Assembly: GCA_903916775.1 (NCBI GenBank)
Contig: CAIWXY010000040.1
Span: 1-5,592, forward strand
Source: an uncultured Actinomycetes bacterium
GTDB lineage: Bacteria > Actinomycetota > Actinomycetes > Nanopelagicales > Nanopelagicaceae
Direction of reading: 5' to 3'
Length of the DNA: 5,592 bases
This document shows positions 1 to 5,592 of this stretch, in pieces (within the stretch, counting starts at the first letter, position 1; every line of letters begins with the position of its first letter). The position numbers were made by a program, and so were the translations under genes. The notes under the pieces were generated by a model. The model was not told where the DNA came from. It searched no databases and saw only the letters and a program-made list of their open reading frames with translations.

Positions 1-243
1 AACGCTGGGAGCAGCTAGTGCCTGAGTTTTACTTGGAGCAATATATTTTTTCCATACATTTAGTCGAGGATTCACGTTCGTGCAGATTAGCTTCTGGCCA
101 TTGAGGCTGGCTATTTGTTTAGCAGTGAAGCAGCTATTACCTACTTTAATCGGTTGCGCTATCCCCTGAGATGCACCTACGGGTGATGTCGAAAGCATGG
201 CCAACGCAACAGAACCGATTGCGGCCATGAACCTCTTACTCAT
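1..243 (-). CDS. Small secreted Cys-containing protein, C-terminus off left edge (partial)
   Basis: An open frame of 81 codons starts with ATG at 243 and is still open at position 1. An in-frame TAA at 256-258 lies just upstream, so this ATG is the first possible start. The first ~24 residues look like a Sec signal peptide: MSKRF with basic residues, a hydrophobic stretch (AAIGSVALAML), then a likely cleavage after VGA (about residue 24). There is no lipobox Cys, so a lipoprotein is unlikely. The visible mature part holds Cys38 and Cys54 and a Trp at 64 followed by KKY. The pattern C-x15-C with a following W-K resembles short Cys/Trp modules I associate with exported proteins of small-genome aquatic actinobacteria; this is a recollection, not a search result. 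The two Cys could form a disulfide outside the membrane. It lies 20 bases downstream of the cyclophilin gene on the same strand, with no strong Shine-Dalgarno before the ATG. A later ATG (codon 6) follows an AGAGG but would remove the basic n-region of the signal peptide. Function unknown. Confidence 0.65.
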   Translation of the reverse strand, partial: MSKRFMAAIGSVALAMLSTSPVGASQGIAQPIKVGNSCFTAKQIASLNGQKLICTNVNPRLNVWKKYIAPSKTQALAAPSV

Positions 244-263
244 GCGGTTACCCGGTTACGCAC

Positions 264-923
264 CTAGCGAACTGAAACGCTCTCGATGGCGATTTTCTCC
301 GCTGGAGTTCCATCGCTTCCGCCGCCAGCTACACCTTGGGCTGCTATCGCTTGCACGATGTTGAGGCCCTTGATGATGGTTCCCCAACGGGTATAACCCG
401 GTGCCAAAGTCGTGTTCTGGTAAACCAAGAAGAACTGACTTCCATTTGAATTTGGTTGGCCTGTATTAGCCATCGCAACTATGCCAGCAGGATAGTTGTT
501 GGCAGTTGCTGCAGGAAGATTCTCGTTGCCATAAGTGAATGCTGGTCCCCCGGAGCCGCTCGCCGTTGGATCGCCACACTGCAATACGTATAGCCCAGCA
601 GTAGTCAGACGATGGCAGAGTGAATTATTGAAGTATCCAGCTGTTGCAAGAGCTTGCATCACCTGAACGGTTACTGGTGCATCTTTACCGTCGGCTGCAA
701 TAACAATGTTTCCGCAGTTGGTGACGAGTGTGAAAGTTTTGTTTGTGTAGGTGCGAGTTACCTTAGGAGTAGGGATCACTTTTGGTTGATGACCTACTGC
801 TGTAGTTGCAGCGCAAACAACTTTAGAGGCATTTGTCGATGTAGAAGCATATGAAGGTGTGCCAACAAGACTGGCTGCGAGAGCGAGCACTGCGGCGATT
901 GAAAGCATATTTTTAATCTTCAT
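264..923 (-). CDS. Secreted cyclophilin-type peptidyl-prolyl cis-trans isomerase
   Basis: A 219-residue protein whose signal peptide covers roughly residues 1-27 (MKIKN, then a hydrophobic core, likely cleavage after PSYA). There is no lipobox, so it is probably exported and soluble or wall-associated. The cyclophilin domain runs from about residue 62 to the end. Diagnostic blocks are HR (104-105, the catalytic Arg position of human CypA Arg55), LQCGDPT (114-120, matching IQGGDPT), GIVAMANTG (147-155), NGSQFF (160-165) and a final WG-x2-I-KG block (180-186). The CypA Trp121 and His126 positions appear not conserved, as in many bacterial cyclophilins. Cys37, Cys70, Cys103 and Cys116 lie in the mature part and could form disulfides. 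I chose ATG at 923 because GGGAG (929-933) sits five bases upstream; an in-frame GTG at 935 would add only four residues. The gene starts two bases after the guaA stop, implying co-transcription and probably translational coupling. It likely helps proline-limited folding of exported proteins. The family is certain; its substrate is unknown. Confidence 0.9.
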   Translation of the reverse strand: MKIKNMLSIAAVLALAASLVGTPSYASTSTNASKVVCAATTAVGHQPKVIPTPKVTRTYTNKTFTLVTNCGNIVIAADGKDAPVTVQVMQALATAGYFNNSLCHRLTTAGLYVLQCGDPTASGSGGPAFTYGNENLPAATANNYPAGIVAMANTGQPNSNGSQFFLVYQNTTLAPGYTRWGTIIKGLNIVQAIAAQGVAGGGSDGTPAEKIAIESVSVR

Positions 924-925
924 TT

Positions 926-2470
926 TTACTCCCACTCAATAGTTCCTGGCGGTTTGCTTGTAATGTCGAGTGTGACTCGATTTACTTCGCGGACCTCATT
1001 TGTAATGCGCGTTGAAATCTTCTCCAATACATCGTACGGGAGTCGACTCCAATCCGCAGTCATTGCATCTTCACTAGAGACAGGGCGTAAGACAATCGGA
1101 TGTCCGTATGTGCGGCCATCTCCTTGCACTCCTACGCTTCGAACATCAGCGAGTAGCACGACTGGGCACTGCCAGATCTCTCGATCTAGACCAGCTAATT
1201 TTAATTCCTCGCGAGCGATCAAATCCGCTTTTCTTAAAATGCTAAGTCGATTCTCAGTTACGGCGCCAATGATTCGGATAGCCAAGCCTGGGCCTGGGAA
1301 TGGCTGGCGCCAAACGATCTCGCCTGGAAGTCCAAGCTCTAGGCCTACTTCACGAACCTCATCTTTAAAAAGGCTACGAAGAGGCTCGATGAGCGTGAAC
1401 TGAAGATCATCTGGGAGTCCACCTACATTGTGGTGTGACTTAATATTTGCGGTACCGGTACCTCCACCAGATTCGACAACGTCTGGATAGAGCGTGCCTT
1501 GGACCAAGAAATCAACAGTTCCGCTTGCCGAAATTGTGCGAGCAGCTTCTTCAAATGTACGGATGAATTCAGTGCCAATGATTTTGCGCTTTGTTTCAGG
1601 ATCTGTCACATCAGCTAGTGCGTTGAGGAATTTCTCACGCACATCCACAACCATCAAATCAACGCCGGTTGCTGCGACATAATCTTGTTCGACCTGAACT
1701 GCTTCGCCTTCACGCAGTAGGCCATGATCCACAAAGACGCAGGTGAGTTGAGAGCCGATTGCTTTCTGCACAATCGCTGCAGCAACAGCTGAATCCACAC
1801 CACCGGAGAGACCGCAGATGACACGCTTGTCCCCCACCAGCGCACGGATCTTTGCTACTTCTGTTGCAACAATATTTTCACTCGTCCATGTTGGGTTACA
1901 TCCAACGATATCTACCAGCCATCGACGCAAAATCTCTTGGCCATGTTCTGAGTGCAAAACTTCTGGATGCCACTGAACACCAGCCAGAGTTGCATCCGCA
2001 TTTTCATAGGCAACAATCGGAGTATCTTCAGTACGTGCTGTCGATGTAAATCCGGCAGGAACTTCCGTAACAGAATCACCGTGACTCATCCACACGCGGA
2101 ACTCATTATCTAGCCCTGCAAATAATTTTGACTCGACGCTCTGCGTAGCAGTGGTGCGTCCAAATTCAGATTTACCAGTCTGGCTGACAACTCCACCGAG
2201 TGCAGCGGCCATAGCCTGAAAGCCATAACAAATTCCGAAAGTCGGAATCTTGTGATCAAAGAGCGCTGGATCGAGTGTGGGCGCACCAGGCTCGTAAACG
2301 CTTGATGGTCCGCCAGAAAGAATGATGGCCTTTGGTTTCTTAGCGATCATCTCCGCTACAGGCATCGATGACGGAACAATTTCCGAATACACATTAGCTT
2401 GACGAACGCGACGCGCAATCAACTGTGCGTATTGAGCACCAAAATCTACGACAAGTACAAGATCACTCAT
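926..2470 (-). CDS. guaA: GMP synthase (glutamine-hydrolysing)
   Basis: Full-length GuaA of 514 residues, the usual bacterial length. It converts XMP, glutamine and ATP to GMP, glutamate, AMP and pyrophosphate in the cytoplasm, the last step of GMP synthesis. The N-terminal class I glutamine amidotransferase domain (about 4-190) has the nucleophile Cys81 in GICYG and the partners His168 and Glu170 in WHPE, with SGGPSSVY (52-59) before it. The ATP-pyrophosphatase domain has its P-loop SGGVDSA at 222-228. The C-terminal XMP-binding/dimerisation domain ends in KPPGTIEWE (506-514), the conserved family terminus. No key residue is missing. The ATG overlaps the guaB3 stop by one base (TAATG) and has no clear Shine-Dalgarno, so translation is probably coupled to guaB3 by reinitiation. 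The stop lies two bases before the cyclophilin start. Its place after guaB and guaB3 puts the IMP-to-GMP steps in one transcription unit. Confidence 0.98.
   Translation of the reverse strand: MSDLVLVVDFGAQYAQLIARRVRQANVYSEIVPSSMPVAEMIAKKPKAIILSGGPSSVYEPGAPTLDPALFDHKIPTFGICYGFQAMAAALGGVVSQTGKSEFGRTTATQSVESKLFAGLDNEFRVWMSHGDSVTEVPAGFTSTARTEDTPIVAYENADATLAGVQWHPEVLHSEHGQEILRRWLVDIVGCNPTWTSENIVATEVAKIRALVGDKRVICGLSGGVDSAVAAAIVQKAIGSQLTCVFVDHGLLREGEAVQVEQDYVAATGVDLMVVDVREKFLNALADVTDPETKRKIIGTEFIRTFEEAARTISASGTVDFLVQGTLYPDVVESGGGTGTANIKSHHNVGGLPDDLQFTLIEPLRSLFKDEVREVGLELGLPGEIVWRQPFPGPGLAIRIIGAVTENRLSILRKADLIAREELKLAGLDREIWQCPVVLLADVRSVGVQGDGRTYGHPIVLRPVSSEDAMTADWSRLPYDVLEKISTRITNEVREVNRVTLDITSKPPGTIEWE
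929..933 (-). promoter_or_regulatory. Ribosome-binding site of the cyclophilin gene, inside the 3' end of guaA
   Basis: On the minus strand GTGGGAG is followed by TAAAA and then ATG at 923. GGGAG is five bases from the start codon, a good Shine-Dalgarno distance, and it decides the start in favour of ATG 923 over GTG 935. The same bases encode the last Trp-Glu of GuaA, so the site is embedded in a conserved coding end and couples the two genes. Confidence 0.7.
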
Positions 2471-3576
2471 TACTGAACGACGATCTCAACGCGCTGGAAT
2501 TCTTTAAGGTTTTCATAGCCAGATGTAGCCATCGCGCGACGAAGCGCTCCGAAGAGATTCATAGAGCCATCTGCAGTGTGAGACGGACCAGTAAGAATTT
2601 CCTCAAGTGAGCCAACAGTTCCCACGTGAACGCGATTGCCGCGAGGCAACTCTGCGTGGTGCGCTTCACTGCCCCAGTGCCAGCCCTTACCCGGTGCTTC
2701 CACTGCGCGAGCAAGTGGTGATCCCATCATCACAGCATCTGCGCCGCATGCAATCGCCTTGGCGATATCTCCACTGTGACCAACAGAGCCGTCGGCAATG
2801 ACATGGACATAACGTCCCCCAGATTCATCCATGTAGTCGCGACGTGCTGATGCAACTTCTGCGACTGCAGATGCCATAGGGACTGCAATGCCAAGAACTG
2901 TACGAGTTGTGTGAGCAGCTCCACCACCAAACCCAACGAGAACTCCAGCAGCACCGGCACGCATCAAGTGCAGCGCACCTGAAGCCGTTGCACATCCGCC
3001 AACGATGACTGGAACATCGAGTTCGTAGATAAATTTCTTTAAGTTCAGCGGCTCTGTCTTACTCGAGACATGCTCCGCGCTCACAGTCGTTCCGCGAATA
3101 ACAAAGAGATCTACTCCTGCTGAAACTACAAGCTTGTGGAGTTCTGCGGTGCGCTGCGGAGAGAGAGCTGCTGCAACAGTAACGCCGGCTGCGCGAATCT
3201 CGGCGATACGCTCTTTAATCAAGCTCTCTTGAATAGGTGCCGAGTAAAGCTCTTGCATACGACGAATCGCTTGCTCTTGTGGCAATGATGCAATTTCTCC
3301 CAGTTGGATACGTGGGTCTTCATGGCGAGTCCATAGCCCTTCGAGATCAAGGACTCCTACTCCGCCAAGCTTGCCAATCGCGATTGCAGTCTCAGGCGAG
3401 ACCACAGAATCCATAGGCGCTGCAAGCATGGGAAGCGCAAACTTATAGGCATCGATCTGCCATTGAATAGAGACTTCTTCTGGGTCGCGTGTGCGGCGAC
3501 TTGGAACAATTGCAATGTCATCAAATGAGTATGCGGTGCGTGCGCGCTTTCCTGGGCCGATTTCGATCTCGTTCAT
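2470..3576 (-). CDS. guaB3: GuaB3 family IMP dehydrogenase-related protein
   Basis: A 368-residue TIM-barrel protein of the IMPDH/GMP reductase superfamily, closest to the actinobacterial GuaB3 group. Family signs are SFDDIAIVPSRRTRDP (17-32), the APMDSVVSPE block (53-62), VGGCATA (192-198), the loop GGGAAHTTR (217-225), IADG (260-263), ACGADAVMMGSPLA (276-289) and a conserved tail from GSMN to EFQRVE. It has no CBS domains, which is normal for GuaB3. In the catalytic loop, His222 stands where IMP dehydrogenases have the Cys that forms the covalent E-XMP intermediate. The GYRGMGS segment and the Arg-Tyr flap of GuaB are also not recognisable. I recall that a cyanobacterial GuaB3 acts as an IMP dehydrogenase, whereas the actinobacterial form has no assigned function, so activity should not be assumed from the name. 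It starts seven bases after the guaB stop, with a weak GTAGG ribosome-binding site, and its TAA overlaps the guaA ATG. The position between guaB and guaA points to a role in guanine nucleotide metabolism or its control. Confidence 0.93.
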   Translation of the reverse strand: MNEIEIGPGKRARTAYSFDDIAIVPSRRTRDPEEVSIQWQIDAYKFALPMLAAPMDSVVSPETAIAIGKLGGVGVLDLEGLWTRHEDPRIQLGEIASLPQEQAIRRMQELYSAPIQESLIKERIAEIRAAGVTVAAALSPQRTAELHKLVVSAGVDLFVIRGTTVSAEHVSSKTEPLNLKKFIYELDVPVIVGGCATASGALHLMRAGAAGVLVGFGGGAAHTTRTVLGIAVPMASAVAEVASARRDYMDESGGRYVHVIADGSVGHSGDIAKAIACGADAVMMGSPLARAVEAPGKGWHWGSEAHHAELPRGNRVHVGTVGSLEEILTGPSHTADGSMNLFGALRRAMATSGYENLKEFQRVEIVVQ

Positions 3577-3582
3577 TTCCTA

Positions 3583-3587
3583 CCTAC
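3583..3587 (-). promoter_or_regulatory. Weak ribosome-binding site of guaB3 overlapping the guaB stop
   Basis: On the minus strand GTAGG, which contains the first bases of the guaB TAG stop region, lies six bases before the guaB3 ATG. The match to Shine-Dalgarno is short, and a second AGG sits closer (two bases away). The overlap with the guaB end suggests guaB3 is translated in coupling with guaB. Confidence 0.4.
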
Positions 3588-4702
3588 TTTCCGCCACGAT
3601 AATTGGGCGCATCTGCAACATCAAGAATGTCATGTGGATGGCTCTCATGAAGACCAGCCGCTGTAATTTGAATAAGTTGTCCGCGAGTTTGAAGATCAGA
3701 AATTGTCGCTGCTCCGGCATAACCCATTCCGGAACGAAGTCCGCCAACAAGTTGGTGAAGAACTGTGGCGATCGGTCCGCTATACGCAACCTTGCCTTCG
3801 ATTCCTTCTGGAACTAACTTGTCTTCAGCAAGGACATCGTCTTGCATGTAGCGATCTTTGGAGTATGACTTTTGTTCACCGCGCGATTGCATCGCACCTA
3901 GTGAACCCATTCCGCGATAGCCCTTGAATTTGCGACCATTGATCTCAATCAGGTCGGCTGGTGATTCGGCGCAACCTGCAAGTAGTGATCCAAGCATTAC
4001 GGTATCGGCACCAGCAACAATTGCTTTTGCGATATCGCCAGAATATTGAAGTCCGCCATCAGCGATCAAAGGAATATCTGCGGTCACACATGCTTTGTGC
4101 GCTTCCATGATTGCGGTTACTTGTGGGACTCCAACACCGGCAACGACTCGAGTAGTACAGATAGAACCTGGGCCTACTCCAACCTTCACTGCGTCAACAC
4201 CAGCATTGATGAGAGCTTGCGCTCCTGCACGTGTAGCGACATTGCCGCCAATAATTTCGATGTGCGGAAATTCTTTTTTTATGCGAGCAACTGCATCGAG
4301 AACGCCACGGTGATGCCCGTGAGCGGTATCAACAACAACGACATCTACGCCAGCTTCAATGAGTGCGACTGCACGAGCGTAACCATCTTCACCAACACCT
4401 ACCGCTGCACCAACGATCCCTTGGGCTTTAGCGAGCTTTACATGCTTGACCTGATCATCAATCGAGAGGTTGCGGTGCAAAATTCCAATGCCGCCAGCCT
4501 TTGCCATGGCGATTGCCATTTCAGATTCCGTCACCGTATCCATCGCTGACGAAGCGATTGGAATTGAAAGGGAGATATTTCTGGTCAGGCGCGTCTGCGT
4601 GTTTACTTCACTTGGAACGACATCGGAGGCATCTGGGAGCAGAAGCACATCATCGTATGTCAGACCCGTCATAAGGACTTTTTCCCGGGCGTTATCAATC
4701 AT
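3584..4702 (-). CDS. guaB: IMP dehydrogenase, CBS-less catalytic core form
   Basis: Cytoplasmic enzyme oxidising IMP to XMP with NAD+, the committed step to GMP. All catalytic parts are present: LTYDDVLLLP (14-23), SSAMDTVTE (51-59), GGNVATR (152-158), the loop GPGSICTTR (177-185) with catalytic Cys182, the IMP-phosphate and ribose sites at ADGG (214-217) and MLGS (236-239), GYRGMGS (261-267), the flap Arg284-Tyr285 and the LVPEGIEG segment (296-303). At 372 residues it is about 120 shorter than most bacterial GuaB. HRNLSIDDQV (76-85) passes through a short linker (about 86-95) straight into VGAAVGV (97-103), exactly where the two CBS domains are normally inserted. Naturally CBS-less IMPDHs are known (Borrelia, Cryptosporidium), so it is expected to be active but without Bateman-type nucleotide control. 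The ATG lies nine bases after the regulator stop with no Shine-Dalgarno; a TAGACT box could make a leaderless transcript. An alternative start is Met11, which would still keep LTYDDVLLLP. Confidence 0.97.
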   Translation of the reverse strand: MIDNAREKVLMTGLTYDDVLLLPDASDVVPSEVNTQTRLTRNISLSIPIASSAMDTVTESEMAIAMAKAGGIGILHRNLSIDDQVKHVKLAKAQGIVGAAVGVGEDGYARAVALIEAGVDVVVVDTAHGHHRGVLDAVARIKKEFPHIEIIGGNVATRAGAQALINAGVDAVKVGVGPGSICTTRVVAGVGVPQVTAIMEAHKACVTADIPLIADGGLQYSGDIAKAIVAGADTVMLGSLLAGCAESPADLIEINGRKFKGYRGMGSLGAMQSRGEQKSYSKDRYMQDDVLAEDKLVPEGIEGKVAYSGPIATVLHQLVGGLRSGMGYAGAATISDLQTRGQLIQITAAGLHESHPHDILDVADAPNYRGGK

Positions 4703-4708
4703 TGGGAA

Positions 4709-4714
4709 AGTCTA
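4709..4714 (-). promoter_or_regulatory. Possible -10 box for a leaderless guaB transcript
   Basis: TAGACT on the minus strand fits the actinobacterial TANNNT -10 pattern and ends six bases before the guaB ATG. That would place the transcription start at or next to the A of the start codon. The lack of any Shine-Dalgarno before this ATG agrees with a leaderless message. The first three bases, TAG, are the stop codon of the upstream regulator. No good -35 box is visible 16-18 bases further up, and a six-base motif of this degeneracy occurs often by chance. Confidence 0.3.
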
Positions 4715-5592
4715 GTGGCTGGAAATACCCACAGCTCGAGCGATCTCTATGCGAGCGCTACCAAGATCGTGTGCCACATAGACCCGTTCACACTGCACTC
4801 CATTCCATCCAGGTCCACCGAGAATAACTCGAGGGGCGGGGCGAACAGATGGCAGATCATCCACAAAAGCACGATTCGCATTCGAGGCCAGTTGGGCCCA
4901 AAGAAAGATTGCCGGTGGAACGCTTCTACGGACAGTCTCATTGATCGCGACCTGAGGTGTCCGTGCGCCGAGATATTGAACTTGGATCGAATCCTGCGCC
5001 AGACAAGCAGCGAGCGCACTAATCGCTAGGTGATGGTTCTCCTCTCCCACACACGCCAGCAGTACGGGGGTTGGGTTTACCGGGTTGGCGACCTTACAGG
5101 AGCTTTCTGCTAGGGCCCGAGAAATGATTTCGCTGAGCATATGTTCAACTTCAATACCCTTGCCGGATTTGGCCCAATCATCACCGACCTCTTTGAGAAG
5201 CGGAACCAAAACGTTTGACCAGGTAGCACCTACCCCATCTCGGCTAATGGCAGCTGCAATCTCGTCTTCGACAATTGCGCGATCCATGGAAAGGCATGCG
5301 CGCTTAAGGAGGGCAACTAGGTCACCGGTAACCTCGGTAGAAAGCCGCACATCCGCAAACTCCGGCGATCCTGAAAATGTCATCGCTTGAGCTGCCGCCT
5401 CGGCAGGAGATACACCTGCGACAATCAACCTGCGCATCGCAGTCAATCGCGCCAGATCTTCTTCGCTATACCGGCGGTGCGAACCCTGTGTGTGCTGGGT
5501 AGGCCCTAGGCCATAACGCCTGTCCCACGTACGCAGCGTGGCTGGAGCGACGCCTATACGTCTGGCGACAGCCGCAACGGTGAGTCCAGTAG
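4712..5592 (-). CDS. MerR-family regulator with B12-binding (CarH/LitR-like) C-terminal half, N-terminus off right edge (partial)
   Basis: The frame is open to the right edge, giving 292 complete codons plus two bases. The TTG at 5444-5446 is an internal Leu, not the start. Residues are numbered from the first complete codon (5588-5590). The N-terminal MerR winged helix reads LTVAAVARRIGVAPATLRTW (3-22), then DRRYGL (23-28) and SHRRYSEEDLARL (37-49), as in the CarH/LitR/MlrA type. A helical segment (about 87-165) resembles the cobalamin cap domain and carries Wx9EH (Trp139, Glu149, His150). The last part (about 175-290) resembles a Rossmann-like B12-binding domain: GEENHHLA (182-189), with His186 at the cobalt-ligand position of ExHxxG, then YLGARTP (206-212) and ILGGPGW (256-262). 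In CarH proteins adenosylcobalamin promotes tetramer and DNA binding in the dark, and light releases it. Here the G of ExHxxG is Ala, and Ala follows the Trp where Thermus CarH has the His used in the light state. Only one or a few N-terminal residues seem missing. The gene ends nine bases before guaB. The target is unknown. Confidence 0.88.
   Translation of the reverse strand, partial: TGLTVAAVARRIGVAPATLRTWDRRYGLGPTQHTQGSHRRYSEEDLARLTAMRRLIVAGVSPAEAAAQAMTFSGSPEFADVRLSTEVTGDLVALLKRACLSMDRAIVEDEIAAAISRDGVGATWSNVLVPLLKEVGDDWAKSGKGIEVEHMLSEIISRALAESSCKVANPVNPTPVLLACVGEENHHLAISALAACLAQDSIQVQYLGARTPQVAINETVRRSVPPAIFLWAQLASNANRAFVDDLPSVRPAPRVILGGPGWNGVQCERVYVAHDLGSARIEIARAVGISSH

Noticed and set aside
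245..259. Direct repeat CGGTTAC-C-CGGTTAC in the 20-base gap before the left-edge gene
   Set aside because: A single 7-base repeat with no hairpin potential and no further copy noticed nearby; too short to call an operator or a terminator.
933..935. GTG as an alternative start of the cyclophilin gene
   Set aside because: It adds only MGVK, lies within guaA, and lacks a ribosome-binding site; ATG at 923 has GGGAG at five bases and gives a standard signal peptide.
4400..4450. CBS loss in GuaB as a frameshift or pseudogene
   Set aside because: The frame is intact, the linker is short and natural-looking, as in Cryptosporidium IMPDH, and all catalytic residues are present, so a functional CBS-less enzyme is the simpler reading. 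An exact in-frame assembly deletion cannot be excluded without reads.
4046..4549. 167-codon open frame on the plus strand opposite guaB, and similar plus-strand frames opposite guaA (954-1403) and the regulator
   Set aside because: They lie wholly antisense to strongly conserved genes, show no recognisable domain, and their compositions look like mirror images of the real codons.
2470..4702. guaB and guaB3 as a recent tandem duplication
   Set aside because: They share the fold but are very different in sequence and in the active-site loop; GuaB3 matches its own ancient subfamily, so this is an old paralogue pair.
5444..5446. TTG as the start of a 244-residue regulator
   Set aside because: The frame continues upstream to the window edge and encodes a clear MerR winged helix (TLRTWDRRYGL, SHRRYS), so this codon is an internal Leu and the gene is partial at the edge.

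Overview
The window is a compact run of six genes, all on the minus strand, so transcription runs from high to low coordinates. In that order they are: a MerR-type regulator with a cobalamin-binding C-terminal half (N-terminus off the right edge), guaB, guaB3, guaA, a secreted cyclophilin-type peptidyl-prolyl isomerase, and the 5' part of a small secreted Cys-containing protein that runs off the left edge. Complete intergenic gaps are 9, 7, -1 (overlap), 2 and 20 bases. No stretch over 300 bases lacks a gene, and I see no RNA gene, mobile element, CRISPR array or clear terminator.

The organism is most likely an actinobacterium. The guaB-guaB3 pair is typical of that phylum, and this GuaB3 has the GGGAAHTTR loop I associate with actinobacterial GuaB3. 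The base composition is moderate (about half GC by eye) and the spacing is very tight. That suggests a small-genome aquatic lineage (for example the freshwater Nanopelagicales/acI or Luna groups) rather than a high-GC soil actinomycete. The lineage below phylum is an inference.

The core is the guanine branch of purine synthesis. GuaB oxidises IMP to XMP and GuaA aminates XMP to GMP. GuaB3 is a paralogue on the same TIM-barrel fold whose actinobacterial role is, to my knowledge, unassigned. The notable point is that GuaB is a catalytic core only (372 aa). The CBS (Bateman) module through which most bacterial IMP dehydrogenases sense ATP, GTP and (p)ppGpp is absent, with only a short linker in its place. 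GuaB3 also lacks CBS domains and has His where IMP dehydrogenases have their catalytic Cys.

The gene just upstream of guaB encodes a CarH/LitR-like MerR protein with a Wx9EH motif and a probable cobalamin-ligating His. It raises the possibility, not shown by the sequence, that B12 and/or light sensing is tied to expression of the guanine pathway. A TAGACT box ending six bases before the guaB ATG could give guaB its own leaderless promoter. The downstream cyclophilin and Cys-motif protein both carry signal peptides and look unrelated in function to GMP synthesis. The cyclophilin gene nevertheless takes its ribosome-binding site from the last codons of guaA.
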